Origin: Asterias amurensis
Lineage: Eukaryota; Echinodermata; Asteroidea; Forcipulatida; Asteriidae
Assembly: GCF_032118995.1 (NCBI RefSeq)
Contig: NC_092657.1
Location: 12,045,391 to 12,109,390, forward strand
Direction: 5' to 3'
Length of the DNA: 64,000 bases
Shown here: in pieces, positions 46,001 through 55,974 of the stretch
How the letters are laid out: each line of letters begins with the position of its first letter
How positions within the stretch are numbered: position 1 is the first letter of the stretch
Notes under the pieces: model-generated
The model's input: only the letters and a program-made list of their open reading frames with translations
Told to the model about the DNA's origin: nothing
Database searches by the model: none
Translations under genes and position numbers: made by a program

Positions 46001-49000
46001 GATTTGTTTTGTAATGGCTGTTATTGTTCTTTCCGTACTAAACGATGGTTAAATTGTTTTTGTGTTTAATTTTTCAGGACCAGCTTTTGGCATATCATAC
46101 GTGATAACGAAGAATCTAATTGGAAGCTATTTTAGTAAGTCTATCACAACAGCTTACGGTTTGTCGACCCTGGGTAGCTCTTTTACCTTCTTCGTTGTGC
46201 CCTTGATACAGCTTTTCCTAGACATCTACGGCTGGAGGGGAACATGGCTTCTTCTTGGAGGATGGTTCTTAAATCTCGCTGTCGTTGGAGCTCTGATGAA
46301 ACCACCTGCAGCTAGTGGGAGTCGAGATGGTTACGAGTCAGCTCACACAGACGAGGAGCAATACACAGGGGAAGACAAACTGGCACCAAACAACCGCTTT
46401 GGATGTTCTTATTTTATCAGAATCTTCTCATCTACTCGAGATACATTTCAGCTTGGATTGTTCTCGTCCATATTGTTCTTGCTGATTGTACTTAACTACT
46501 CCGTTTGGCAACTGTTCTACTCTGCATGGATAATATACTATGTGCAGTACACTACTGTGTCTAAAGGATTCACACTGGAAGACGCGTCGCAATTCATTAT
46601 CGCTTATGGAGTAGGGAGGACATTTGCTTGCCTCTTAATTGGTCCGTTAGTTCAATCTGTGCAGGCTGTCAGCACACACACATGGCTTGCTGGTGCTCTG
46701 CTTTTATCTGGAGTTTATTATGCTGTCGATCCATGGTTGACGTCTTATTGGCCGATTGTGGCAAATTCACTCATGTTTGGATTCTTTTATCCAGTGACTT
46801 CAATACTTATGGATGTTGTCGTGAAAGAGATATTCGGTAAGGAGCAAATGGGTCATGTATTTGGATGGCTGGGACTTGTGTCCGGTTTGGCAAAACTCCT
46901 CCTGTTGTATTTTCCCGGTGAGTTTTTTTTTTTTTTTCATCGTCTGCAGAGAACAGTAATAACTATTTTTTTTTTTTTTTTTTTTTTTATTGTTTTAATC
47001 ACATCTTTTGAATTTCAACATAATATAGGTTTTCTCGGCCAATTTCGAAAAAAAGTGCAGCCAATTTAACCATCAAGCTATTCTATTTCGCGCGAAATCG
47101 AATGCTACTGAAAAGGGTCAATCGATTTCGTTTTATGATTAGTCAAGTGTAATGTTGCGTCATTCGATTTAACAATATAATCACTCAATTTAACAATTCA
47201 TCAAAGCAGCTTCAAATTCGCAGTCGCTTCTTTAGGCGTGTGTGTCTCGAAAAAGAATGACGATACACTAAACTTAACTTAGTGCTAAAGGAGCTTGACT
47301 CGACTCAAAACGAAATTGAATGGCCGAATTCTGAACTTGAAACGCAGTAACAACTAGAGAGGCAAAACAGCTTTAATTCGAACGCATTAAAATGAAATTG
47401 GCTGCTCGTTTGCCGAGTTGACCGAGAAAACCTATATTTTGAAAACCGTTCGTTCTGTTTTTGAAAACCAACACCATAAAGAGCAATACAATCTTGTTGC
47501 AAACAATTATTGTTGATGTTGATCACCTGTCCAAAACTAAAATGGTTCTCAAATGAGCGGAGGCAAAACTAATAAAACCGGGTCACTGATATTTTAACAT
47601 GTTAGCTAAAACTGTCAAAATTTGCCCTTTATTAAGATATGGTACTGTTTCAGTTTGTACATGTAAATTGCCTTCATGTTTACACGTATTGCATTAGCAT
47701 AATGAGAAGTATGATTTACAACAAACACATGAGCATCTTCTTCAAACTGCATGCGTCTATGGTTTAAGCAGTACACAGTAAGTTCTCGTTAAACAACATT
47801 ATGAATGATGAATCTGGATCTGGTATTGCTTTATACATGCCAATGATTGCAAATTACAAATGATGTTACTAATGGTAAATGCAAGGCATGCAAGGAAAAA
47901 GCCCCGATTTAAATGTTATACATTAACACAACCAATAGTGTTCATTGTTAAACATAATGTACCATTTGTGTAGCAAGGACTTTTGAGTGGTATACCATTT
48001 TGCTGTGCAATTGGTAATTGGTGGTTCGCAAATTGCTCTGCAACTGTTAATTGGTGGTACATCATGGAGCAAACCAATGATGATTAATCGTATACCATTG
48101 ACTGTGTCACAGGATACTGATTGGCTTACTATGTATGACTAAACCGATGGTGTTGAACCATTGACTGCTGAAAAAAAAACGTTAGTAAACATCATGATTA
48201 ATAACATTCCAATGGTAATTGACCAGTCTAAAACTGATTGTAAACGACATGTACTCAATATCACAAGTTCAAAATGTCATATAAGTAATCACGTTAAAAC
48301 ACTTTAGGCTGCGTTCGATTAGCTTCCCTGTGTCGACCCCGCGGTGATCACTCGGGTGAGCCCCTGACAAGAGCTAATCGAACGATCACTCAATGTTCGC
48401 AAATACTTTGAAATTACTATCGACTGTTTCAACAAATAATGTCAACACGGTTTTCTTTAATTACCAACAGGGAACGGTAATCATAGCTTCAACTAAAACT
48501 TTAACTAAAAATTGGTATTGCTAAGCCCTTGTTGAATGTTCTAAAAAATTGTCATCGTGATCGTACCGGCCAAACTAAAGCTGAATGTACGGTCGATAGA
48601 GAACCCGTTGACCGTACACCTCCACACAACTCGGCCTTAATTACGACGATTTCACTTACCGACGAAAATCGGTGCAGAGCTAGCGCGGTGCAGCTTGAAA
48701 GATTTTTGATTTCCCAAATCCTTTGTGCAGGTTGACAAACACGTCATATCCTAGAAGAAAACAACGAAGAGCTTTGAGGCTCCTCTGGTTGAAAACCATT
48801 TATTTTTAGCTTGTCCTGCAGCAAAATTTAAACTTCCTAGCTTCACACATCGCGAGGGTGCACTTCGCGAGAGGAGGTCGCCATTTTTCTCATTGATAAG
48901 CACACACACAAACTACGTCATAACGAGAGTCTATCTGCCCTGATGAATATTCAACATCCTATTCCAGCAAACGTAATTTGCGCTGTAATCCGTGCGCAAT

Positions 49001-49953
49001 TGTAAATAAACACATAAGCAGCCTTTTACAAAGGAAATAAGGCTCTGATCCGGCCTCGTTTTGTAACCTCGTTGATACCTCGAAAGCCATGCTTCGACCC
49101 CGCGGTATCAAGTAGTGTATGTGCCGTGCGGTATAGTATCTATGCATTTCATGAAGTCAGAGCGGGCCGGTGCTTGCGTAAAGAGCCTTCGACAAGGCTA
49201 GGGCAGACCGGGGTCGACCCAGGGAAGCTAATCGAACACAACCAAATACAAATATCTCATGTTAGCTCCGAATCAAACGGCTTTATCCAACACGTATAGC
49301 ATAGTTTCCACGTAAACATTGAGTGGCACTGTTCGGTCAATCTTATTAGTTAAAGGCACTAGACATTATTGGTTAATAGTCAAAAGAATTATTAGCATAA
49401 AACCTTACTTGGTAAACGAGCAATGGGGAGAGGTTGATAGTATAAAATGATGTGAGAATTGGCTCCCTCTGAAACGACGTAGTTTTCGAGAAATAAGTCA
49501 TTTTCCAAGAATTTGATTTTGATACATAAGATTTAGAATTTGAGGTCACGAAATCAATTGAGCTCAAATTTTCACAGGTTTGTTATTGTGTTTATATATT
49601 GAGATACACCAAGTGGAAAGAATGGTCTTTGACAGTTACCAACAGTGTCCACTGCCTTTAACACTTGGTTCATTGGTGTACTATTTGTTTCAGCCTAAAT
49701 TTATGTATTTTGTGTTATTAGTTAATGCATATTTTGTTTTCTTTAAACACGTTTAGGCTGCCCACAGTTGGTATTGTTTGGTAATGTGGTTTGTTATTGT
49801 TTGTGCCCACCAGGATTGATGTATGACCTAACGGGAGACTACACCGTGGTTTTCAGTCTAATGGCTGGTGCACAATCACTGACTGTTTTTGCTACATTGG
49901 GTTTGAGCTGGAGGCAGAAATACCATATCAGTTCATCTGAGGCATCCTCGTGA
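37069..49953 (+). CDS. SLC16-type monocarboxylate transporter (four coding exons)
   Basis: The product is a proton-linked or facilitated carrier of the major facilitator superfamily in the plasma membrane; the substrate cannot be told from sequence. Exons are 37069-37300, 44453-44596, 46078-46917 and 49814-49953. All junctions obey GT-AG, all introns are phase 1, and the sum is 1356 nt for 451 residues, the normal family length. Exon 1 has the MCT signature region (RDGGLHGWIAVLGSF, where DGGWGWVV is typical) and LQEQF-TST-IGW. Exon 2 has the loop motif DRFGAR. Exon 3 has YF-K-YGLSTLGSS, YGWRGTWLLLGG and the acidic cytoplasmic loop between helices 6 and 7. Exon 4 has PPGLMYDLTGDY and the last helix. 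The motifs are loosely conserved, so it is a divergent MCT. Intron 1 (7.15 kb) is full of MITEs. No exon is missing against the family layout. The start at 37069 (AAGATGG) could be preceded by a 5' UTR exon. Confidence 0.85.
37345..37402. repeat. Family A end fragment in transporter intron 1
   Basis: AAGGTTTTATGCCTATAATT and CAATAGTGTCCAATGCGTTTAA represent the last 55 bp of a family A element, right after exon 1. Confidence 0.7.
37495..37888. mobile_element. MITE family B, copy 3
   Basis: TTAAAGGAACACGTTGCCTT at the left and AGGCAACGTGTTTCTTTAA at the right, with the palindromic centre near 37690 (GACTCCCATATATGGCCGAC). It lies in intron 1 of the transporter. Confidence 0.9.
38099..38465. 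mobile_element. MITE family D, copy 1
   Basis: The ends TTAAATCCGTTATACACTTTCGGT and ACCGAAAGTGTATAATGGCTTTAA form inverted repeats. Internal blocks TTTACAAATAATTGACAGGG, AAGACTTCTC, GTCACGACACGGTGAAA and TTTTCACAGGTTTGTTATTT are shared with 56028-56416 and 58465-58811. This is the most diverged copy. Confidence 0.88.
38576..38938. mobile_element. MITE family A, copy 5
   Basis: It starts TTAAGGGAAAGGTACACGTTT, a variant end shared with copy 6 next to it, has a central stem (AATAAAATACTTCTAGCCAG with an adjacent complement), and ends CAATATTGTTCATGCCTTTAA. It belongs to a subfamily distinct from copies 2, 4 and 8. Confidence 0.85.
38980..39355. mobile_element. MITE family A, copy 6 (same subfamily as copy 5, opposite orientation)
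   Basis: TTAAAGGGAAGGTACACGTT at the left; the core blocks run in the reverse order relative to copy 5 (AAGACCAGTCTTCTCACTTG first, GGGAGTAATTTCCCGCAATG later). The centre has GAATAAAATACTTCTAGCTAGAAGTATTTTATTA as a long hairpin. Confidence 0.85.
39356..40000. other. Transporter intron 1 sequence with a family A end fragment
   Basis: At 39895-39964 there is a partial family A end (GTTACCAGGCTTACAATTGT, CCAACGATGTCCAATGCTTTTAA). The rest shows nothing recognisable. Confidence 0.5.
40257..41156. mobile_element. MITE family A, copy 7, interrupted by family C
   Basis: The left part (40257-40400) has ACTGGACACTAATGGTG and GACCAGTCTCCTCACTGGG; the right part (40905-41156) has the GGCCCCAACATC/GGTCTCGAAATC stem, GAGGGAGCCGTTTCTCACAA and ATTACCAATGGTGTCCAACG. 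Between them lies additional sequence and family C copy 1. Confidence 0.85.
40484..40893. mobile_element. MITE family C, copy 1
   Basis: A palindrome with ends TATAGATTTTCTCGGTCAAA and TTGACCGAGAAAATCTATA. Internal landmarks are GCAAATGAGCAGTCAATTTC, GCTGTTTTGCCTCTCCAGTT, TTTGAGTCGAGTCAAATTCC and ATTCGATTTCGCGCGAAAT. A TA dinucleotide at each edge suggests TA target preference. Copies 2 and 3 are at 45544-45933 and 47024-47436. Confidence 0.9.
41577..41692. repeat. Hairpin with ACACCGCTAT stems
   Basis: ACACACCGCTATTCCACACA, CCGCTATCGCCCACAATCCT on the left pair with AGGATTGGGTGAGACAGCGG and TGGAATATAGCGGTGTGTGG on the right. The loop is short (GTGACCCGACGGCTCACGG). No second copy seen. Confidence 0.8.
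41742..42081. mobile_element. MITE family A, copy 8
   Basis: TTAAAGGCAGTGTACACCAT at the left and ACCAATAGTGTCCACTGCCTTTAA at the right. The central stem has lost one arm (a deletion around 41905), so it is slightly shorter than copies 2 and 4. Confidence 0.9.
42082..44452. other. Transporter intron 1, mostly unassigned
   Basis: TTTAAAGGGACACACCGG at 42232 and its complement CCGGTGTGTCTCTTTAA at 44050-44066 look like the two ends of one 1.83-kb element or ends of two copies. CACGTGGGTTATCC/GGATAATCCACGTG at 43872-43912 is a hairpin. A poly-C run lies at 43501-43518. No exon is visible; overlapping short frames at 42622-43123 and 43347-43728 are chance. Confidence 0.45.
43224..43293. repeat. 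Perfect 35-bp tandem duplication
   Basis: The unit CATAAAACATTAAGCTACTC followed by ACACAATAACACTGT occurs twice with no differences, so it is very recent (or an assembly artefact). Confidence 0.95.
44597..45543. other. Transporter intron 2, first part
   Basis: No coding sequence; a poly-G run at 45338-45352. No repeat family recognised. Confidence 0.5.
45544..45933. mobile_element. MITE family C, copy 2
   Basis: TATAGGTTTTATCGGTCAAA at the left and TTTACCGAGAAAACATATA at the right, with ATGAGCAGTCAATTCAATTT and TTCGATTTCGCGCGAAAGAG internally. It lies in transporter intron 2. Confidence 0.9.
47024..47436. mobile_element. MITE family C, copy 3
   Basis: TATAGGTTTTCTCGGCCAAT and TTGACCGAGAAAACCTATA at the ends. 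It runs opposite to copies 1 and 2 internally (ATTTCGCGCGAAATCGAATG first, AGAGGCAAAACAGCTTTAAT later). Confidence 0.9.
48309..49243. mobile_element. MITE with GTTCGATTAGCTTCCC ends
   Basis: GCGTTCGATTAGCTTCCCTG then TGTCGACCCCG at the left is the inverse of CGGGGTCGACCCAGGGAAGC, TAATCGAACAC at the right. A secondary hairpin at 48313-48386 repeats GAGCTAATCGAACG. The 935-bp interior has short frames only. The end sequence type is reminiscent of hAT-like MITEs, but this is not demonstrated. Confidence 0.78.
49350..49661. mobile_element. MITE family A, copy 9 (internally deleted)
   Basis: TTAAAGGCACTAGACATTAT at the left and ACCAACAGTGTCCACTGCCTTTAA at the right. The segment after the central stem is shorter than in copies 2 and 4. 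It lies in transporter intron 3, 150 bp before the last exon. Confidence 0.9.
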
Positions 49954-49972
49954 GGATCTGTAACTCGCCTAG

Positions 49973-50362
49973 TTAAAGGAACACGTTGCCTTGGATCGGT
50001 CGAGTTGGTCTTTGAAAAGCGTTTGTAACCGTTTTTTATAAAATGCATATGGGTAGAAAGATGTTGTAAAAGTAGAATACAATGATTCACACAAACATGC
50101 CTCGAAATTGCGTGGTTTTCCTTTTACCTCGTCGACTAACACGTCGGCCATTTATGGGGGTCAAAATTTTGACTCCCATAATTGGCCGACCATGTTAGTT
50201 CGCACAGTAGAAGGAAAACCACGCAATTTCGAGGCAAACTTGTGTGGATCATTGTATTCTACTTTTAAAACATCTTTCCAACCATATGCATTTTATAAAA
50301 AAACGGTTACAAACGCTTTTGTTTTGACCAACTCGTCCGATCCAAGGCAACGTGTTCCTTTA
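49973..50362. mobile_element. MITE family B, copy 4, in the transporter 3' UTR
   Basis: TTAAAGGAACACGTTGCCTT at the left and AAGGCAACGTGTTCCTTTAA at the right, with the palindromic centre near 50165. It begins 20 bp after the transporter stop codon, so the 3' UTR can form a hairpin of almost 200 bp per arm if transcribed through. Confidence 0.92.
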
Positions 50363-50837
50363 ACTGTAGGACAAACCGTTTCAGAAACAGGTGCATCACC
50401 ACCCAAGCTGAGCTGCTCAATCAGCAATAATTTTACTGATCTGCATATGATGCTGTATTCATTGTTCAAGTTTTTGTATCTGTACAGTTTTAAAACTTTA
50501 TAATTAAGCTGTCTATATTTGTAGAACCTTTAATTGTATAGTTGCTCTTGCTCATTAATCTTTGAATAATTTTTTTTTATACTAACTTAAATGCAGAGTT
50601 CGATAACAATAAATAGTTCAAAACTGGTTGACCCGGAAGTAAAGTTGAACCTGGGGTCGCAGTTACCCAAGGTCAATTGTTTATGCCTAACGAGTCATTT
50701 ACTGAAAAAAGGAAAGAACATAAATGAAATCGGCTGGGTACATGTACTTTTCAAGATTTTGTGCTGCAAAGAAAAAACTCACTAAAAGCGTTTAAATACC
50801 TTAATTTGACATCTGATGACGCCACAGTCACAAACAT
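50363..50837. other. Transporter 3' flank
   Basis: AACAATAAATAG at 50606 is a possible polyadenylation signal. No gene; the frame at 50591-50785 has no motif. Confidence 0.4.
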
Positions 50838-52004
50838 GTAAACTGCACCAATAAAGTATCTAAACACTTACAAATGGTCAGATTTATCGGAACCTAAAAT
50901 AGTATACAAAAAAATAATTATTCATTTTTATTCACCGTTAATTTCTGCACATGTTGACACCTATTGTGTTCCGCTACGATGTTGTTTGGTGGTTTTATGG
51001 GCACTTGAGTGGCTTAAGGTCGAATTTCAAAAGTTGCAAAAGCCCCTATTCATCCCAATTCCAGAAGGGAACTCTCGTAAGCATCACACACAGACAAAAT
51101 CAAGACAAAAGACACAAACTCGTTTCGTTTACTTGACCATGAAATTTACTGCCGTATCTTTAACTCTAAAACTGCTGATATCCTGTCCTCAGTTCTTAGT
51201 GTGTCCTCCATCACTGTCCTGAACGCCAAGGAGTAGTGTTCTCATACTCCCAATGAGACCTCTGATCTGTCCCTGGTCAATCCCCTGCCATTTCCTGATC
51301 AGGATGCGTCGCAATCCCTCGAGAGTGATGTCAGGCTAGATGGACTTGTTCACTTTCTTCTGCGCAGAATTCACCATCGGACGGCCACTCCTTGGCAGGT
51401 CGTCCACATTTCCCTGAGTTTGGTAACGATTCCACCATTTACTGACCGTCGCTGATAACATTCCAACTTGATGAGCTGCAGCTTGAATCGACATATCGGC
51501 TTCTATCAAACCAACGATCCGTCCTCTTTCCTGTTTGGTCAGTTGAGCCATCTGTCCTGTCATCTTGAAACACCTTTCCCTGTCTAACCATATCAAGGAA
51601 TCTGGCTCTTGACCCATATTGATCTATGCCTCCCATTGTTGGCCCCTTTGCTTGGTTACTGACAATTAATGCTGTATGTTCATCGCAACCGATTTATCCA
51701 ACACGCGACAAAAACAAAATCATTTGTAAAAGGCGGGCAAAAGAAACGCTGATCTTACTCGTCACTATCAATGATTTAGCTTGAATAGGGGCTTTTGCAA
51801 CTTTTGAAATTCGACCTTAAGCCACTCAAGTGCCCATGAATCCACCAAACAACATCGTAGCGCAACACAAGATGTGTCAAAATGTGTAGAAATTAACGGT
51901 GACTCGGAAAGAATAATTATTTGTTGGCACACTATTTCAGGTTCTGATATATCGGACCATTTATAAGTGTTTAGATACTTTATTGGCGCAGTTTATTTTA
52001 CATA
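50838..52004 (-). mobile_element. Tc1-like transposon, internally deleted, with ~220-bp inverted ends
   Basis: The flanks 50838-51062 and 51779-52004 are inverted copies sharing CCAATAAAGTATCTAAACAC, CTACGATGTTGTTTGGTGG, GGGCACTTGAGTGGCTTAAG, GTCGAATTTCAAAAGTTGCA and AAAGCCCCTATTCA. The transposase runs on the minus strand between them. TA-flanking is plausible but the exact edges are uncertain by a few bases. Confidence 0.88.
51187..51640 (-). pseudogene. Tc1/mariner-type transposase, catalytic core deleted
   Basis: The 51336-51617 part reads AQLTKQERGRIVGLIEADMS, QAAAHQVGMLSATVSKWWNR and NVDDLPRSGRPM, the paired helix-turn-helix and GRPR-type linker of Tc1 transposases. It stops at SI, and a segment lower on the strand (about 51203-51330) reads LEGLRRILIRKWQGIDQGQI, GSMRTLLLGVQDSDGGHTKN, the C-terminal tail of the same family (RSM-R-C---GGHT). 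The roughly 180 residues with the DDE/D triad between them are missing. The element can therefore not move itself. Confidence 0.82.
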
Positions 52005-52229
52005 CTAATAAATTTGATATGGTACACAATGACATGTAACTTATCTCAATCCATGGCCTTTTTTATAAAAACCCTGTTAGAACGTACGTGTCTTCCCTCT
52101 CGGTTATGATTTTATTTGACGCTTTGCCGTGATTACACGATTGCACAATCAGTGATTGTCACATCGTAATTTACAATCCAGCCAGCGCAAGGTGTTCGAT
52201 TGGTCTGTTCATCGTTAATTGTCGTGTAC
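52005..52229. other. Unassigned sequence between Tc1-like element and repeat H
   Basis: No gene or repeat recognised. Confidence 0.4.
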
Positions 52230-52490
52230 CTCAGCTTGCGGTAACACCATGTGTGTATCTTGCTAGGTGGCAGTTTGTTCTTAGAGAACTGTCTTGCTTA
52301 GTTCTACTACCGCGGAGTAGATTGTTCGGGTGTTCGGGAGAATTCTCAGTTCTGAAAAGAACTCTCCTGCTTATATACTTTTACCTGGGTGGATGGTAAA
52401 GAAATATGCTTGGACTACTACTTTAACTTATATGATCGTAATTGACTGAACTACCGCGGAGTCAGTTTTTGGATCGGTCTCTATCAATCA
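52230..52490 (-). repeat. Dispersed repeat H, copy 2
   Basis: Reverse complement of 21270-21550. GTTCTTAGAGAACTGTCTTG, CTACTACCGCGGAGTAGATT, CAGTTCTGAAAAGAACTC and AATTGACTGAACTACCGCGG are the shared blocks. Both stem-loops and the flanking ACACATGGTGTTACCGC (here GCGGTAACACCATGTGT at 52239) are conserved. Confidence 0.82.
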
Positions 52491-52859
52491 AACAGGTAAA
52501 GGTAACAGTCAATGGTCGGAACTTAGTGCGTGAACTTGTTACACAGTCGAATGCTAGGCAGTTGGGCGCGCTTTTGAATTACTATAAAAAGTAATAGTGT
52601 GAGATTCAAATGGCGATTGGTTCTGTTGCATCACGTGTTTACGCTTTTTATGCTAGTTGAATATATATATAGTTATTTGGGGGAACAAAATCACATACAA
52701 ATAGTTATTTCCTTTTAGCTGTGCTCGTTATTGCAGAAAAAAAAAAATGGTGGGGGACACAATGTCAAATTTCCCCCGTGTATTTGACAACCTTTATCAT
52801 GAAATTCAAATATTGCACTGTGTTAGACCGAACCCTGTGACCATATTGATACATTCCTA

Positions 52860-54965
52860 AGAAATCAACAACTAGTTATCCTAACGACAAACCTTGGTTT
52901 GACGGTTCAGTGGACAAGGCACTCCGCCCAAGGGACATGGCATTCAAACGAGGGGATAACGCATCTTGGAAATAGGCGACGCAGTCAGGAAGACAAAACG
53001 CCGTTACCAGGGGCAACTCGAGGACGGTATATCTTCTACCAACTCCAAAGAAATGTGGAAGAGTTTAAATAAAATGACTGGGTATAAGCCCAGCCCCCGA
53101 TTTCACGAAGCGCTGCGACGCGTCGCAAGTGCAAGTTGCGACCAGTTACACGTCGTAAGTTGCGAACTCGTCGCAGCCGCGACGTGTCTTAAAGGTCTGC
53201 GACGCATCGCAAACCTTACGATGCGTCGCTACTTGCGATGAGTTTCGTGAAATCGGGGGCTGGTCCGTAGGTGTAATATCTAATGATCCGTTATTGCCAA
53301 AACCAACTGAATGAATTTTATGCTCGTTTCGATCGCCCTTTGGACAGGACAACAATTCCTTATAGCGATGACCTTCTTCCCCCAGTTAAGGTTTCGTTGA
53401 ACGATACCCGCCGTGTCTTGTCCAAAGTAAACGAGAGGAAGGCTCCTGGTCCGTATGGGATTTCCTCTTGCCTTTTGCGATCGTGCAAAAATGAACTGTG
53501 TGACATTCTCTGTATTATTTTTAATTGGTCATTGCAGATTTGTCAGGTTCCTAAGGTATTTAAACATTCATTTGTCATTCCTGTGCCCAAGCGTAGACCC
53601 GTTTGTTTAAATGAGTACCGACCAGTTGCTTTGACGTCAATTGTTGCGAAGTGTTTAGAGTCTCTGGTACGGCAATATATTTTAGCTAATACTCCACCTG
53701 CTCTTGATCCTTATCAGTTTGCTTACAATAAAAACAGATCAGTAGAGAATGCAGTGTCTCTCGCATTATTTAATGTAACTCGGTTTCTGGATCAAAAAAT
53801 GCCTTATTATGCCAAACTTTTATTCAATGATTACAGCTCGGCCTCTAACACGATTTCGCCTTTTAAATTATATGACACGTTGACTCTTCCATGGTTAAAT
53901 GTTAATCTTTGTAAGTGGGTTTTAGACTTTCTATTGGATCGTCCTCAGATTGTCAGAGTCGGAAATAATTATTCCAAACCCCTGGTTTTAAATACCGGGA
54001 CGCCACAGGGTTGCATTTTGTCTCCTTTGCTGTACTCGTTATTTACATACGATTGCGTCAGTACGTCAGCCAGCAATTTTATGGTTAAGTACGCTGATGA
54101 CACGACTGTATGTGGATTAATTAAAAATGACGAGATATCGTACCGAAATGAAGTACAATCTATTGTTAACTGGTCAGAATTAAATGTCAATAAAACACAG
54201 GAATTTGTTATTGATTTTCGCAAAAATCCTGCAGCTTTTGCTCCCTTGGTCATTAATGGTTCTGAAGTGGAAATAGTAAAATGTTTTAAATTTCTAGGTG
54301 TACATTTATCATCTGATTTGAAATAAGGGACGTAATGCAAATTCAGTTGTTAAGAAAATTCAGCACAGAATATTTTTCTTGAGATGGCTGAGAAGCTTCC
54401 ACGTCAGTCAGCCACTTCTGTTGAACTTCTACCGTGCGGTGATTTAGAGTGTTTTGACAAAATCAATGATCGTTTGGTGGGGCAATGTAACAGCCGATGA
54501 CCGGAAGCGTATAAGCCGGATCGTTTGCACAGCTGGTAAAATCATAGGTTGCCAACTTCCATCACTTGATGAACTGTACCTCTCTCGAGTTAAAACAAAC
54601 GAGCCCTCTCTATAGTAGATGACCAGTTTCATCCAGCACATTCCCTCTTTCAGCCCATGGGGTCTAAGAATCGTTTTCGTTCAATTAAATCTGGATCCAA
54701 CCGTACTTTGCAGAGTTTTTATCCCAGAGCTGTTTGTGTTCTAAATGACAGGTTTTAATCATGAATGTCTATTCGGGATTTTAATAATATCGTACTATTT
54801 TTATATTTCGTATTCACCTGTATATTGTAATACTTTTCAGATTTACTTTTGTAAATGGTTAATTTTTAGTGTAATTTGTATATAACATAATATTTTAAGA
54901 CACGCACAACCAAAACGAATTTCACTCTACTAATAAAACAATAAAACATTATTCTATTCTACTAT
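52860..54965 (+). pseudogene. CR1/Rex1-like LINE polymerase, truncated and interrupted
   Basis: The frame begins mid-protein (NDKPWFDGSVDKALRPRDMA, then RYQGQLEDGISSTNSKEMWK). The reverse transcriptase block (53283-54326) has KAPGPYGISSCLLR, VIPVPKRRPVCLNEYRPVAL, a QGCILSPLLYSLFTYDCV motif and catalytic YADD, followed by GVHLSSDLK. The catalytic LLFNDYSSASNTI motif keeps its Asp. A stop near 52964 and one after LSSDLK (54326) break the protein; the C-terminal block (AGKIIGCQLPSLDELYLSRV) continues with at least two further stops. A MITE at 53088-53262 interrupts the region before the polymerase block. The 3' tail ends in TTATTCTATTCTA, a CR1-type microsatellite tail. The 5' half, including any endonuclease, is missing. 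Confidence 0.85.
53088..53262. mobile_element. CG-rich palindromic MITE inside the LINE
   Basis: CAGCCCCCGATTTCACGAAG at the left and CTTTCGTGAAATCGGGGGCTG-like sequence at the right, with GTCGCAAGTGCAAGTTGCGA type repeats of GCGACG words inside. It is far more GC-rich and CpG-rich than the surrounding LINE. No second copy is seen in the window. Confidence 0.85.
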
Positions 54966-55786
54966 ATTCTGAGACTGTTTTCTCAGTGGCCGAAAATTAC
55001 ACCACAAATCATCTAAAATGAAAAATCTACCCGGGCCCTGAAGCAGGCCTGGACCCCAGGCCGTAAAAAGCTTCGCGTACCGCACGAGCATGTTCCATCT
55101 TTAAAGACATGCTTGAACGAAAATGTCAAGTCGTGAACCTTTGCTGAATTCCACTTAACATGTTTTCGATGAATAAGACAATCGAGTCATATGATTATAA
55201 ACAGGTTTCAATTGGGTAAAAAAAAAAAACAATCATTTTGTATGCCCTTGTCCACAGCTTTTCTGCGAGATTTGTGGAAAGCCCCGTTACGTTATCACTT
55301 CTTAAAACGTCATGAGTAGATAAAGCCGCTGTGTTGCAGCGTGGATGTATACCAAAGCAATCTCCCACAAATGACGTCAGCGGCATTGTCCTTTAACGCC
55401 CGCTCTCAACGGCAGAAGTGTTTTTAGTTTTTCAAAAACCTTTAGGTAGTAAGGGGCCTGACTGTTTACTCGATAATTACGAAAAGTTCACAAGTGTACA
55501 CATATCCAAATAACATTAAAATGGTGAACAAGTTCATTATAAACATGTAAAAATACAACTTATGTTGAAAACATTCCTCTCAGGTAGCTGTTTAACATTG
55601 TTTTTCTCCCACCGGTGAATATATACTAGTGGGAAACGAAAGTGGGTTTTGCCTACCCAAGTTTACGTCTTGCACACGGCAGACAGTACACGTTTTGCAC
55701 AAATTCACCCTCGTGTGAAACGTTCGATCGGAACATGAAGGTCGGACCATTTATGATGGCTATATAAATATCCGTCTCAATAAGGA
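54966..55786. other. Unassigned intergenic sequence
   Basis: No gene is supported. CAGGCCTGGACCCCAGGCCTG-like symmetry near 55044 is short. Nothing else recognised. Confidence 0.4.
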
Positions 55787-55974
55787 TAATAGCGACTTTT
55801 CGTTTTCGACGACGGGTGGTTCTGCGACGTTTTCAAAACAATGAGGACTCATCCCATGTACAGTCGTATAAAGTGAGGGACGACCGTCCTCAAAGCCGAC
55901 GCATGCGCAGATGACGCCAAATGTCATCTTTTCCGTCGCAGAACCATCCGTCGTCGACAACGAAAAGTCCCTAA
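55787..55974. mobile_element. MITE with ACTTTTCGTTTTCGACGACGG ends
   Basis: The left end (GACTTTTCGTTTTCGACGAC, GGGTGGTTCTGCGACG) and the right end (CGTCGCAGAACCATCCGTCG, TCGACAACGAAAAGTC) are inverted repeats of about 37 bp. The element is 188 bp and non-coding. Confidence 0.85.

Larger units (their letters stand above)
46918..49813. other. Transporter intron 3 with poly-T tracts and MITEs
   Basis: Two T runs (46924-46939 and 46966-46989) follow the donor. Family C copy 3, the element at 48309-49243 and family A copy 9 lie inside. The stretch 47930-48250 repeats short words such as ACCATT and GGTAATTGGTGGT, a weak minisatellite. No exon is visible. Confidence 0.6.

Noticed and set aside
46918-47069. 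Extension of the transporter exon to the stop at 47069
   Set aside because: The reading continues through the intron donor CCCG|gtgagt, a poly-T tract and a MITE; the last exon at 49814 matches in phase and in family alignment.
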